Source: Halovenus amylolytica
GTDB taxonomy: Archaea; Halobacteriota; Halobacteria; Halobacteriales; Haloarculaceae
Direction of reading: 5' to 3'
Assembly (NCBI GenBank): GCA_004015825.1
Contig: SAYS01000006.1
Span: 1-64,000, forward strand
DNA length: 64,000 nucleotides
In this document: one piece after another, positions 45,525-54,404 of the stretch
Position numbering within the stretch: position 1 is the first letter of the stretch
Layout of the letters: the number at the start of each line of letters is the position of its first letter
Position numbers and translations under genes: made by a program
Notes under the pieces: model-generated
Database searches by the model: none
What the model saw: the letters and a program-made list of their open reading frames with translations, nothing else
Told to the model about the DNA's origin: nothing

Positions 45525-46034
45525 TCACTCGTCCGTTCGCAGTCCCTTCACCCGGTCGACGTACCGCCTTGCCGTCTGGAAGAGTCGGCTGTCCTCGTCG
45601 AGGTCGTCCTTGATCGTCTCCGCCGGGGCACCGCCAGCCATCGTCAACGTGGGAATCGTCTGCTCCTCCAGGACGAGTGCATCCGCGGCGACTGCGCTGT
45701 AGGGTTCGAGTACTGCCTCGTCGAGTACTGTCGATCCCATACCGACGAGCGAGTGCTCGCCGATCGTCGCGTTGTGGACGATGGCGTTGTGGCCGACGGC
45801 GGCGTTTTCTTCGAGACGGACCTCCGGTACTGCGCCGTCGGCGTGGATCGTGACGTTGTCCTGGACGTTTGCTTTCGTTTCGAGAACGATCTTCCCGCCG
45901 TCGGCACGGAGCACTGCACCCGGAAGAATCGTCGCGTCCTCGCCGATTCGCACGTCGCCGATAACTGTTGCTTCCGGGTCGACGTACGCCGACTGTGCGA
46001 TCTCCGGCTCTCTGTCTTCGTAGCGTCTGATCAT
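45525..46034 (-). CDS. Gamma-class carbonic anhydrase family protein
   Basis: The 169-residue protein has a left-handed beta-helix of hexapeptide repeats. Zinc ligands His64 (VTIHAD), His82 (VGHNA) and His87 (IVHNA) are in the spacing of archaeal gamma carbonic anhydrases, although the acidic loop of the methanogen enzyme is missing. The ATG at 46034 gives MIRRYED. Hydration of CO2 is likely but related proteins can be acyltransferases or complex I subunits. Confidence 0.85.
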   Translation of the reverse strand: MIRRYEDREPEIAQSAYVDPEATVIGDVRIGEDATILPGAVLRADGGKIVLETKANVQDNVTIHADGAVPEVRLEENAAVGHNAIVHNATIGEHSLVGMGSTVLDEAVLEPYSAVAADALVLEEQTIPTLTMAGGAPAETIKDDLDEDSRLFQTARRYVDRVKGLRTDE

Positions 46035-46089
46035 GGTGAATCGTCGGCTGGTGTGGTGAAAATGGTGGTGTTGTCTTCGCCGACGCAGC

Positions 46090-46518
46090 TTACTGTTCGG
46101 AGTGCATCTTTCGCTGGCGGACGATCGCATTCCGGAGTGTCGGCACGTAGTTGACGAGATCCGATGTCGTCAGTATTCCGACGAGGGCTCCGTCGTCGAC
46201 GACGGGCAGGCGGAGAATGGAGTGGGCTTTCATCGTCGCTGCTGCTTCGTGAATACACTCGGTGCTCGGGGTCGTAACGACGGGCGCGGCCATGAACTCC
46301 TCGACCTGCTGGGTCGTGAGATCCGCATCGGCGACGATCTGTTTCATGATGTCTGATTCGGTAACGATACCACACAGCTCTTCGGAGTCGGGGTCGGTGA
46401 CGACTGCAGAGCCGATCCCGTGCTCGGCGAACAACCTCGCAACCTCCGCTGTCGTCGTCTCGGGGGTGATCGTCTGGACCGACCGCGTCATCACGGCCCC
46501 GACTGCTTGCTTAATCAT
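46090..46518 (-). CDS. CBS domain pair protein
   Basis: The 142-residue protein consists of two CBS domains (about 8-66 and 74-133), each with the V-x-[TS]-[ST]-D-[IL] ending typical of adenosine-nucleotide sensors (VTESDI and LTTSDL). It has no other domain, so it is a stand-alone energy or ligand sensor. It is transcribed in the same direction as the gamma carbonic anhydrase. Confidence 0.92.
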   Translation of the reverse strand: MIKQAVGAVMTRSVQTITPETTTAEVARLFAEHGIGSAVVTDPDSEELCGIVTESDIMKQIVADADLTTQQVEEFMAAPVVTTPSTECIHEAAATMKAHSILRLPVVDDGALVGILTTSDLVNYVPTLRNAIVRQRKMHSEQ

Positions 46519-46611
46519 GATGGATATCTCTCTCGACGTTGCTTAACGTTGCTGGGCAATAGATTGGATAGTAGCAATCCCGAAGCGGTGGCTATCTCGT
46601 CAAGTTCGGTT

Positions 46612-47502
46612 CTACCGTCGTTCGACCTCGTGGCGACCGAAGCCGTACCGAAGCCGATTCGCGAGTCGCCGCGAGAACCGATCGTTTCGACTGCCGAAGC
46701 GTTCGGCGAGTGCCTGATAGATGAGCGGTAGCGGGACTTCCTGTTCCAGACTCTCCTGGACGGTCCAGGTTCCCGTCGACCCGCCGGCGACATGATCCGC
46801 AACGTCTCCGAGATCGGTTCCCTCCTCGTGGAAGGCTTCCTCACAGAGTTCGAGCAGCCAGGAGCGGATCACAGCCCCGTTGTTCCAGGTGTTGGCGACC
46901 GCTTCCAGATCGAGGTCGTACCGGCCCTCGTGGAGCAACTCGAAGCCTTCACCGTAGGCCTGCATCAGCGCGTACTCGACGCCGTTGTGGACCATCTTCA
47001 CGTAGTGACCCGAGCCACTCTCGCCCATCCGACCGTGGCCGTCAGGTCCGGTGGCGACGGCATCGAACACCGGCGTACACTCTTCGTAGGCCCACTCCGG
47101 GCCGCCGATCATCAGCGAGAAACCCAGTTCCGCGCCCGCAGGGCCGCCGCTGGTCCCACAGTCCAGATAGGCCGCGTCGGTCTCCTCGGTCCGGCGGATC
47201 GAATCGTGGAAGTTGGAGTTCCCGCCGTCGATCACGATGTCGTCCTCGTCGAGGTACGCCGACAGTTCGTCGAGTGCTGCATCGACTGGATCGCCCGCGG
47301 GGACCATCAGCCAGATGCGTTTCTCCTCGCCCAGTTCCCTCGCGAGTTCGTCGAGCGAGTCTGCTGGTCGTGCGCCTTCTTCGGCGATCGCGGCAGTCGC
47401 TTCCGCGTCGATGTCGTAGGCGACGATATCGTGGCCCGCGTCCAGACTTCGTTCGGCGACGATCTGTCCCATCCGCCCAAGTCCAACAATACCGAGTTCC
47501 AT
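46612..47502 (-). CDS. gndA: 6-phosphogluconate dehydrogenase, decarboxylating (short form)
   Basis: The 296-residue enzyme oxidises 6-phosphogluconate to ribulose 5-phosphate and CO2 in the oxidative pentose phosphate route. Motifs are the Rossmann loop GLGRMG (7-12), DGGNSNFHDS (91-100), GTSGGPAGAE (about 115-124) and KMVHNGVEY with the catalytic Lys. The length matches the short NAD-type form. Haloferax uses such an enzyme for pentoses. Confidence 0.93.
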   Translation of the reverse strand: MELGIVGLGRMGQIVAERSLDAGHDIVAYDIDAEATAAIAEEGARPADSLDELARELGEEKRIWLMVPAGDPVDAALDELSAYLDEDDIVIDGGNSNFHDSIRRTEETDAAYLDCGTSGGPAGAELGFSLMIGGPEWAYEECTPVFDAVATGPDGHGRMGESGSGHYVKMVHNGVEYALMQAYGEGFELLHEGRYDLDLEAVANTWNNGAVIRSWLLELCEEAFHEEGTDLGDVADHVAGGSTGTWTVQESLEQEVPLPLIYQALAERFGSRNDRFSRRLANRLRYGFGRHEVERR

Positions 47503-47541
47503 ACCTGCAGGTCAGGCGGCGGGCACCTATCGATTGTGTTT

Positions 47542-47850
47542 TCAGTTCATCTGCTCTTCCCGGATCGCACTCAAGATTTCCGACAGGCGTTTCCTGATAA
47601 TCTTCGCGGCTTCCTGCAGATACTGGTCGGAGTCGTCGCCCTCGTTCAGTTCTTTCTCGTCTTCGAGGAAGTGTTCCGTTTCGAGCAGCAACGCTCCGAG
47701 CGCGAAGGCGACGACGGCTTCGTCGTCGTCCGGATTGAGATCCGCCTGTGCGAGCCACTCCTCTTTGAACTGGTCGATGTGTTTGATGAGAAAATCCAGC
47801 TCGTTTTCGACGTGGCCCCTGATCTCGTCGGGCAACTCGATATCGATCAT
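47542..47850 (-). CDS. Small helical protein of unknown function
   Basis: The 102-residue acidic protein begins MIDIELPDEIRGHVENELDF at 47850 and appears to be all-helical, with FALGALLLETEHFLEDEKELN (about 50-70). I do not recognise a domain. It lies between gnd and the SHOCT gene on the same strand, and the frame above 47850 is non-coding. Confidence 0.65.
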   Translation of the reverse strand: MIDIELPDEIRGHVENELDFLIKHIDQFKEEWLAQADLNPDDDEAVVAFALGALLLETEHFLEDEKELNEGDDSDQYLQEAAKIIRKRLSEILSAIREEQMN

Positions 47851-47899
47851 CGGACACTCGGAGGTTCGGCAGACAACAGTAGTTGCTTGCCGGCGTGGC

Positions 47900-48325
47900 T
47901 CAGGCTCGTTTCTCTGTTGTGGACTGGTCGGGCTCGGTCTCGTCGGTATCCGGGCCGTCGTCGCCGTAGAACACCTTCGCGTCCTCGATCGATTCAGTTT
48001 CGAGCAGTCGCTCGACCTTGTTCTCGAAGGTGATCTCGTCGATCTCTCCTGCCGCGTACTGTTCCCGGAGCGTCGCCAGCTTTCCGCCGGCTCCTGTCTG
48101 TCGAACTGTCTCGGTTTGCTTGCGTTTGGCCTCCTGCCAGCCGGCGATCGCCGTCGCCGCGGGCAACACCCCGCCGAATCCGATCGGGAACGCGATCCAG
48201 AAATATGGCCAGCCGACAGCGAGCAACCCAAACGCCGTCACCAGCGTGAGCATCGTGACCACTGACGCGACGACGCTCGTCAGATGCGTGCTGTCGTCGT
48301 CAGCGAGCCCCGCTTCCTCGGACAT
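47900..48325 (-). CDS. SHOCT-domain membrane protein
   Basis: The 141-residue protein has two membrane segments (about 16-38 and 41-63) and a C-terminal SHOCT motif LREQYAAGEIDEITFENKVERLL at about 85-107, followed by an acidic tail. SHOCT is a short oligomerisation motif common at the end of small membrane proteins. Function unknown. Confidence 0.8.
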   Translation of the reverse strand: MSEEAGLADDDSTHLTSVVASVVTMLTLVTAFGLLAVGWPYFWIAFPIGFGGVLPAATAIAGWQEAKRKQTETVRQTGAGGKLATLREQYAAGEIDEITFENKVERLLETESIEDAKVFYGDDGPDTDETEPDQSTTEKRA

Positions 48326-48377
48326 AGCTAATCATACGTACGCCACAAAAAGTAACTGACGCACCGAGTGACCAGTA

Positions 48378-49349
48378 TCAGTTGATCTGGGACTGCAAGT
48401 CGAGCAGCTCGTGGTAGCGGTTCCGGATCGTCACTTCGGAGATGTCCGCCACGTCGCTGACCTGGCTCTGTGTGACCTTCTCGTTGGTGAGCAGTGAGGC
48501 AGCGTAGATCGCCGCGGCCGCGAGGCCGACGGGCGATTTCCCGCTCATCACTTCGGTCCCGCGGGCTGCATCGAGCAGTTCACGCGCCTGCCGTTCGACC
48601 TCGTCGGAGAGGCCGAGTTCAGAGGTAAAGCGCGGGATGTAGCTTTTCGGATCCGCGGGCTTGACTTCGAGGCCGAGCTCCCGGATCACGTAGCGGTAGG
48701 TTCGGGTCAGCTCCATCCGGTCGACACGGGAGACACGCTCGATCTCGTCGAGCGAACGCGGGTTCCCGGCCTGTCGCGCCGCAGCGTACAGTGATGCGGT
48801 CGCGACACCCTCGATGGAGCGTCCCGGGAGGAGGTCCTCTTCGAGCGCGCGGCGGTAGATGACACTCGCGGTTTCGCGGACGTTCTCCGGCAGTCCGAGT
48901 GCGGAGGCCATCCGGTCGATCTCGCCGAGTGCCTGCTTGAGGTTGCGCTCCTTGGAGTCACGCGTGCGGAATCGCTCGTTCCAGGTGCGCAGGCGCTGCA
49001 TCTTCTCTCGCTGTCGACTGGAGAGGGCGTTGCCGTAGGCGTCTTTGTCCTGCCAGCCGATGTTCGTCGACAGCCCCTTGTCGTGCATCATCTTCGTCGT
49101 TGGCGCACCGACGCGGGACTTCTGGTCCTGTTCGCTGGAGTCGAACGCTCGCCACTCCGGCCCGGGATCGATCTCGTTTTCTTCGACGACGAGCCCACAG
49201 TCCCCACAGACTGTCTCGCCGTGTTCTGCGTCGTTGACGAGGTTGCCGCCACACTCCGGACAGACGTCGACTGTCTCCTGTTCTGTCTCCTGTTCTGTCG
49301 TCTGCTCGGCCACTCGTTCTCGGGGTCCCGTTCGTTGTGATTCGCTCAT
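48378..49349 (-). CDS. tfb: Transcription initiation factor TFB
   Basis: The 323-residue protein recruits RNA polymerase to TATA/BRE promoters. It has an N-terminal zinc ribbon (Cys30, Cys33, Cys48, Cys51), a B-finger/linker region with the conserved RVGAPTTKMMHDKGLSTNI block (about 80-100), and two cyclin-like repeats (about 130-215 and 225-315). The ATG at 49349 gives MSESQRTG. Haloarchaea usually hold several tfb genes; this is a canonical full-length one. Confidence 0.96.
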   Translation of the reverse strand: MSESQRTGPRERVAEQTTEQETEQETVDVCPECGGNLVNDAEHGETVCGDCGLVVEENEIDPGPEWRAFDSSEQDQKSRVGAPTTKMMHDKGLSTNIGWQDKDAYGNALSSRQREKMQRLRTWNERFRTRDSKERNLKQALGEIDRMASALGLPENVRETASVIYRRALEEDLLPGRSIEGVATASLYAAARQAGNPRSLDEIERVSRVDRMELTRTYRYVIRELGLEVKPADPKSYIPRFTSELGLSDEVERQARELLDAARGTEVMSGKSPVGLAAAAIYAASLLTNEKVTQSQVSDVADISEVTIRNRYHELLDLQSQIN

Positions 49350-49383
49350 GATGGTGTTGGTCTCTGTTTGCCGAAGAAGCAAT

Positions 49384-49391
49384 GTATAAAA
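49384..49391 (-). promoter_or_regulatory. TATA box of tfb
   Basis: On the minus strand TTTTATAC is about 39 bases before the start codon, implying a short 5' leader of some 10-15 bases. The rest of the 326-base gap (49350-49675), downstream of kae1-bud32, is strikingly A/T-rich (runs such as ATAATTATATTTATT near 49580) with no gene that I can support. Confidence 0.55.
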
Positions 49392-49675
49392 CCCTTGCCC
49401 CGGCTTTGTTAATACTTAGTTAGTCTCGAAGACATATAAATGAATCGATTATGAGTTACCTAAATATAAGCTTTACCCGGTATCTGGGCCGTTTTTCCGG
49501 AATTTGGCCGTTTTACTGCTTCCGAAGGGTATATGTGCACGTGGTAGACAATACCTGTCAGATACTCAATTACTTGCCAGATAATTATATTTATTCACCA
49601 GTCTATTTTATATTAAACTATGTTAATTACTTTCTAACCGGTATCTTTTTATATTGGAATTTCGATCTGCTCGGG

Positions 49676-51289
49676 TCAGGACTGATACCGCCCACGTCCT
49701 TCGATTTCACGGAGAGTAATAACAACATTACCGTCTCCCACGTCGCGGTAAGAGTCGATTGCCACCTCGCGGAGGCGGTCCGCGTCGTCGTCGGTTCCAG
49801 TCAGGCTCTGTCCGAGGACGTGGAGGTCCATCGCGTAATCTTCCGGGTCGTCGCTGTAGTAACCCAGGCCAAAATCGATCAGGAAGGTGGTGTCGCCGTC
49901 CACCCGAACGTTCCGCGTCGTCGGGTCGCCGTGGACGACCCCGGCCTCGTGCAGCGTGGCCAGATGGCGAGCGACGGCCCTGACTCGCTGTTCTGTGAGT
50001 GTGTCACGGAGATCCTCGTCCCCGACGTACTGGAGTGTCAACTCCGCGTCGGCGGTATCGATATCGCGGACCACCGGTGTCGGTACGCCAGCACGGCGGG
50101 CCTGGCTCGTGAGTCGTGCTTCCGTGCGCGTCCGCTCGCGCCTGAGTCGCTCGTCGAGTTCCGGATGGCGGTAGGCTCGCTCGTGACGCCGTTTGACGAC
50201 GCGATTGCCCTCGAACCGGACCTGTGATTCCGCGCCCTGAACGAGATCGTCTGTCTTCCGTCCGACCGCCGTCTCCGACTCGCGCCAGGTCACCGGCACT
50301 TCGTCCGGCCGGAAATCGGAATCGACTGCCGAATCCGCGATCGAAACGGTATCACCTGCCTCGTACATCTTCGCGCCGAGGACGGCGATCATCCCGGCGT
50401 TGTCGCGGAGAAATCGATTCTCGGGAGCGAAAAACGACGCACCGCGCTGCTCACACATCGAGGTGAGCATCGACTGCAGGCGGTCGTTCTGGCCGACCCC
50501 ACCGCCGAGGACGAGTTCGTCGCTGCCTGTCAGGGCGAGCGCTCGCTCCGAGACCTCGGTCAACATCGCGAAGATCGTCTCCTGGAGTCCACAGCAGATG
50601 TCTTCGACTGGTGTTCCCGCGTCGAACTCCTGTTTTGCTGCGGACATGATCCCCGAAAAGGAGAAGTCCATCCCCTTGACGACGTAGGGGAACTCGACGT
50701 ACTGGCCGTCTTTCGCGGCTGCTTCGACTTTCGGCCCGCCGGGGTGTGACCAGCCGACGTGGCGCGTGAATTTGTCGATCGCGTTGCCGACGCCGGTGTC
50801 CATCGTCTCCCCCAGCACGCGATACCGGCCGTTGCGGTAGCCGAGAATGTGTGCGTTCGCACCGCTGGCGTTCAGACAGACTGGCGACGTAAAGCCCGAG
50901 AGATGCCGACCGATCTCCAGGTGGGCGACCATGTGGTTGACGCCGACCAGTGGCACGTCCAGCCGCTGGGCGAGGGCGCGGGCGCTCGTCCCCGCGAGTC
51001 GTAGACATGGCCCGAGCCCCGGGCCACGCGAGAAGGCGACACAGTCGACCGGCGGATCGCTGTCGGCCGTCTCCCCGGCCCGGTCGAGTATCCGTTCGAC
51101 GACGGCCGGGATCTGCTCGGCCATGTGTTCGGCGGCCTCTCGTGGGTGGATGCCGCCGCTGTCCGGAAGATACGCCTCCGTCTCGATCTCCACAGTTTCG
51201 GTGCCAGCGTCGTACAGTGCTGCACTCGCTGCCCAGGCGGTCCCCTCGATGCCGAGGACGCGAACGCTGCCATCAGTCTCGGTACCCAT
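49676..51289 (-). CDS. Kae1-Bud32 fusion (tRNA threonylcarbamoyladenosine synthesis, KEOPS)
   Basis: The 537-residue protein joins the Kae1 catalytic subunit (about 1-330) and the Bud32 kinase-like subunit (about 345-537). Kae1 has the metal-binding His119-x3-His123 (NHMVAHLE) and the GGVGQN loop; Bud32 has HGDPTTRNVR and IDFGLGYYS with the acidic metal ligand. Together they make the universal t6A37 modification of ANN-decoding tRNAs with Cgi121 and Pcc1, which are elsewhere. The fusion is common in euryarchaea. It lies downstream of S24e-S27ae. Confidence 0.95.
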   Translation of the reverse strand: MGTETDGSVRVLGIEGTAWAASAALYDAGTETVEIETEAYLPDSGGIHPREAAEHMAEQIPAVVERILDRAGETADSDPPVDCVAFSRGPGLGPCLRLAGTSARALAQRLDVPLVGVNHMVAHLEIGRHLSGFTSPVCLNASGANAHILGYRNGRYRVLGETMDTGVGNAIDKFTRHVGWSHPGGPKVEAAAKDGQYVEFPYVVKGMDFSFSGIMSAAKQEFDAGTPVEDICCGLQETIFAMLTEVSERALALTGSDELVLGGGVGQNDRLQSMLTSMCEQRGASFFAPENRFLRDNAGMIAVLGAKMYEAGDTVSIADSAVDSDFRPDEVPVTWRESETAVGRKTDDLVQGAESQVRFEGNRVVKRRHERAYRHPELDERLRRERTRTEARLTSQARRAGVPTPVVRDIDTADAELTLQYVGDEDLRDTLTEQRVRAVARHLATLHEAGVVHGDPTTRNVRVDGDTTFLIDFGLGYYSDDPEDYAMDLHVLGQSLTGTDDDADRLREVAIDSYRDVGDGNVVITLREIEGRGRYQS

Positions 51290-51354
51290 CTACAGCGGAC
51301 TCGTGTGGCGACGGAAAAGACGACTTCGGTCTGGAAAAATAACCGCGACGGCAG

Positions 51355-51855
51355 TTACTGCTCTTGTCTCACTGTGACGACTGGTACGTCGGAGAGTCGG
51401 ACGACCTTCTCGGTGACGCTCCCGAGCAGGTACCGCTCGACACCTGTCCTGCCGTGGGTCCCCATCACGATGAGGTCTATCCCGTCGTCGGCATACTCCA
51501 GGATCTGCTGGTGTGGTTCCCCGTGTTCGATTACCGTTTCCACGTCGAGACCGTCCAGCTGACGGGCTGTCTCCTCGACGACTTCTTCTGCCTGCTCGGT
51601 CTGCTGTTGCTGAATCTGTGGCCCAGTTTGCTGCTCACTGGCCATTCCTCTGCCCTCTCCTTTCGGGTTGCTACTCAGCCCGGAACTGTCGACGTTCCGT
51701 TGGTCGTCGGCCATTCCCCCGCTGATCGTCGGTGTCTCGACGACGTACATCACGTGGACTGTCGCATCGTACTTCTCTGCAAGGTCGCGGGTATGTTCCA
51801 GGGCTGCCTGTGCACCATCGCTCCCGTCTGTCGGGTGCAGGATATTTCTGTACAT
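51355..51855 (-). CDS. Universal stress protein with Gln-rich insertion
   Basis: The 166-residue protein starts MYRNILHPTDGSD and ends with GTHGRTGVERYLLGSVTEKVV, the ATP-binding Usp signature. Between strand 2 and the next helix there is an insertion of about 45 residues (45-90) rich in Gln, Gly, Met and Ser (GMADDQ...QQQQTEQ), not found in the Usp at 12607. It is placed between S27ae and Kae1-Bud32, genes that are neighbours in many archaea. Confidence 0.9.
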   Translation of the reverse strand: MYRNILHPTDGSDGAQAALEHTRDLAEKYDATVHVMYVVETPTISGGMADDQRNVDSSGLSSNPKGEGRGMASEQQTGPQIQQQQTEQAEEVVEETARQLDGLDVETVIEHGEPHQQILEYADDGIDLIVMGTHGRTGVERYLLGSVTEKVVRLSDVPVVTVRQEQ

Positions 51856-51933
51856 GGCTATCCCCCAGTCTTCCTGGGGTTGAGACTACGGGTCATGCTC
51901 GGGAAAAGTTACCGATTAGTAATTAAATTCTTC

Positions 51934-52068
51934 TTATACCCACTCGGTGTAGCCACACTTTCCACAGTGAAGTCGGTCACCGTGGTCCGCGAGGAAGGAG
52001 TCGCCACAGCGGGTACACTGTTCACGGTCGGTCGAGCCGTCCTCGTCGTAGAGTTCGTAGCGTGCCAT
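51934..52068 (-). CDS. rps27ae: 30S ribosomal protein S27ae
   Basis: This 44-residue gene reads [17 protein letters not shown] and contains the zinc ribbon CTRCGD...HCGKCGY (Cys18, Cys21, Cys35, Cys38), ending TEWV with TAA. Length, start and cysteine pattern are those of archaeal S27ae, a small-subunit ribosomal protein. It follows S24e by two bases, the conserved archaeal pair. Confidence 0.93.
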   Translation of the reverse strand: MARYELYDEDGSTDREQCTRCGDSFLADHGDRLHCGKCGYTEWV

Positions 52069-52070
52069 CG

Positions 52071-52382
52071 TCAGGCCTCCTCGGCTTCTGCGTCAGTGTC
52101 GTCGCCGACGATCTTGTTCCGTTCGAGCATGTGGTCTTGCTCGACGTCCTGGGCGTGCTCGGGTGACTCGTAGACCTTCGCGTGGCCGACTGTCTTCCGC
52201 ATCCCGTATTTCGTATCGAGTGTCCGGATGACGACCTCCTCGGCGTCCTTGTTCAGTTTCGCAGCCAGTGAGTCACGAACGGAGAGTCGCGACGGCGTCG
52301 CCTCCTCGTGGATCATTTCGAATTTGACGTCCGTCCTGTGCAACATGGGATTTTCGTCTTCGTCGATGATATCGATATCCAT
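52071..52382 (-). CDS. rps24e: 30S ribosomal protein S24e
   Basis: The 103-residue protein has the S24e pattern: [34 protein letters not shown] and [19 protein letters not shown], followed by a short acidic haloarchaeal tail. It is the first gene of the S24e-S27ae-(Usp)-Kae1-Bud32 strand and is divergent from cofE over 99 bases that must hold both promoters. Confidence 0.96.
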   Translation of the reverse strand: MDIDIIDEDENPMLHRTDVKFEMIHEEATPSRLSVRDSLAAKLNKDAEEVVIRTLDTKYGMRKTVGHAKVYESPEHAQDVEQDHMLERNKIVGDDTDAEAEEA

Positions 52383-52450
52383 GGTCTTGTGTTATCTTGC
52401 CGCCGAATCGCGTAAAAGCATTTCGAAGCGACCGACAGGGAAAGTCGGTC

Positions 52451-52461
52451 GGCTTTTTATT
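52451..52461 (+). promoter_or_regulatory. TATA-like element of cofE
   Basis: CTTTTTATTGG is centred about 26 bases before the ATG at 52482, as expected for a leaderless start. Confidence 0.5.
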
Positions 52462-52481
52462 GGCGCTCCCGCAGTACAGAC

Positions 52482-53237
52482 ATGAACGTCTTCGCTGTCG
52501 AAGGGCTCCCGGAGTTTCAGCCGGGAGACGATATCGCCGACCACATCTCCAGGCAGGTGGATCTCCAGCCCGGCGACGTGGTCTGTGTCGCGAGTACGAT
52601 CGTCTCGAAAGCGGCGGGCCGGCAGGCCGACCTCGCCGACTTCGAGGCCGGCGACCAGGCCCGCGAGATCGCCGACCGGATCGGCGAGCTGGCCGGTGAG
52701 GAGAAAGATCCACGCTTCGCGCAGGCTGTCATCGAGGAAAGCGAAGAGCTTCTCATGGAGTTTCCGATCATGCTCGCGGTGACCCACTTCGGCCACATCA
52801 CTGTCAACGCGGGGATCGACCGGTCGAACGTCCCCGACGCTGATCTGCTGCTGTTGCCCGAGGATCCGACCGCCCACGCCGACCGACTCCACGCGCAACT
52901 CGGCGTGCCGGTGATTGTCACCGACACCTCCGGTCGGCCCTTCCGCCACGGCCAGCGCGGTGTCGCCATCGGCTGGGCGGGGATGCCGGCAGCCCGGGAC
53001 TGGCGCGGCGAGTCCGACCGCAACGGGAAAGAACTCGAAGCCACCGTACAGGCTGTCGTCGACGAACTCGCCGCGGCGGCGAATCTCGTGACCGGTGAGG
53101 GTGGCGGTGGGACGCCCGTCGCGGTCGTCCGGGACTGGGAGTTTGGCGAGTTTGCAGGCAACGACGACCTCTTTAGAGCGGAGGCCGACGACCTCATACG
53201 GCCCGCACTCACGGAGTACTCTCATGTTGGGAATTGA
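52482..53237 (+). CDS. cofE: Coenzyme F420-0:L-glutamate ligase
   Basis: CofE (251 residues) adds glutamate residues to F420-0, the last steps of coenzyme F420 synthesis. Typical motifs: LPEFQPGDDIADHI near the start, VCVASTIVSKAAGR (about 29-42), AVTHFGHITVNAGIDRSN (about 100-117), and VTDTSGRPFRHGQRGVAIG (about 147-165). It overlaps the next gene (mer) by 14 bases, linking cofactor synthesis and use. Confidence 0.95.
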   Translation: MNVFAVEGLPEFQPGDDIADHISRQVDLQPGDVVCVASTIVSKAAGRQADLADFEAGDQAREIADRIGELAGEEKDPRFAQAVIEESEELLMEFPIMLAVTHFGHITVNAGIDRSNVPDADLLLLPEDPTAHADRLHAQLGVPVIVTDTSGRPFRHGQRGVAIGWAGMPAARDWRGESDRNGKELEATVQAVVDELAAAANLVTGEGGGGTPVAVVRDWEFGEFAGNDDLFRAEADDLIRPALTEYSHVGN

Positions 53238-54207
53238 ACTCACGCCGGAGCATCCGACCTCGGAGCTCTCTACGCTCGCAGCACAGGCAGAAGGGGAGGG
53301 GTTCGACACCGTCTTTGTCAGCCACCACTACAACAACCGCGACGAGTTCGTCGTGCTCGCGGATATCGCACGCGAGACCGAGTCCGTCGCTCTGGGGCCG
53401 GGGATCACCAACCCCTACGAGTCCCACCCTGTGACGCTCGCGTCCCGTATCGCGACGATCGACGAACTATCCGACGGCCGCGCTGTGTACGGTATCGGGC
53501 CGGGCGACAGATCGACACTGGCGAATCTGGGTTACAGCCAGGACGACGCGCTCCGGCGCGTCCTCGAAACGATGCAGGTGACCCGCCGCCTCCACGACGG
53601 AGAGCGGGTCACCCACGACGGGACCTTCGAGGCCGAGGATGCGGGGCTCAACTACGAGACCGAGCAACTGCCGATCTACGTCGGTGCACAGGGGCCACAC
53701 ATGACCCGCATGTCGGCGAAATATGCCGACGGCATCCTCTACAACGGCTCGCACCCCAAGGACGTCGCCTGGGCCGGTGAGCGTGTTTCCGAGGGACTGG
53801 CCGAGCGCGACGAGGACCGCGGCGAGTTCGATTTCGCTGCGTACGCGAGTGTTAGCCTGGCAGACGACGAGGAGGCGGCTCGCGAGGCTGCCCGGCCGCC
53901 AGTCGCGTTCATCGCCGGCGGTGCGCCACCGCCAGTGCTCGAACGTCACGGACTCGATCAGGAACTCGCAGGCGAAATCAGTGATGCGATCGCCTCGGGT
54001 TCGTTCAGCGAGGCGTTCGGACTCGTCAGCGAGGAGATGATCGACGCCTTCGCGGTTGCAGGGACGCCTGCGACAGTCAGCGAGCGTATCGAAGCGATCC
54101 TGGAAAATGCAGACAGTCTGGTGATGGGCTCACCGCTCGGGCCGGATCTGGCCGAGGCCATCTCACTTATGGGTGCGGTCGCGGACGACCTCGGCTTTCA
54201 GGGGTAG
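53224..54207 (+). CDS. mer: F420-dependent 5,10-methylene-tetrahydropterin reductase-like protein
   Basis: The 327-residue luciferase-like (TIM barrel) flavin/F420 enzyme starts at MLGIELTPEHPTSEL (ATG 53224, inside the end of cofE). Family segments are GPGITNPYESHPVTLASRIATIDELSDGRA (about 61-90), the non-prolyl cis-type IGPGDRSTL and YVGAQGPHMTRMSAKYADGILY. In methanogens Mer reduces methylene-H4MPT; haloarchaea keep a homologue of uncertain substrate, possibly a folate-type carrier. Confidence 0.9.
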   Translation: MLGIELTPEHPTSELSTLAAQAEGEGFDTVFVSHHYNNRDEFVVLADIARETESVALGPGITNPYESHPVTLASRIATIDELSDGRAVYGIGPGDRSTLANLGYSQDDALRRVLETMQVTRRLHDGERVTHDGTFEAEDAGLNYETEQLPIYVGAQGPHMTRMSAKYADGILYNGSHPKDVAWAGERVSEGLAERDEDRGEFDFAAYASVSLADDEEAAREAARPPVAFIAGGAPPPVLERHGLDQELAGEISDAIASGSFSEAFGLVSEEMIDAFAVAGTPATVSERIEAILENADSLVMGSPLGPDLAEAISLMGAVADDLGFQG

Positions 54208-54404
54208 GACGCACCGAACGATTCCGGTGTGACCAGATCGACAGCTGCACCGAGGAGGAGGTAGGTAAACAGGACGAGCGGCAGGCCGACGAGGATCGCG
54301 CCCGACAGGACCAGAATCGCCTCGACCGGCCCCTGCAGTGCGACGTCGGCGAATTCGCCTGGCATATCGATAATGCTCTGGATAAGCTCTGAGAGTACGC
54401 TCAT
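54198..54404 (-). CDS. Small one-helix membrane protein
   Basis: The 68-residue protein has an amphipathic start and one long hydrophobic segment (about 27-53, AILVLSGAILVGLPLVLFTYLLLG). The stop lies 10 bases inside the convergent mer gene. Similar short proteins are widespread in haloarchaea; function unknown. Confidence 0.65.
   Translation of the reverse strand: MSVLSELIQSIIDMPGEFADVALQGPVEAILVLSGAILVGLPLVLFTYLLLGAAVDLVTPESFGASYP

Noticed and set aside
49451..50227. Plus-strand frame starting in the A/T-rich gap before tfb
   Set aside because: It runs antisense through Bud32 coding sequence, with no domain and no promoter spacing that fits.
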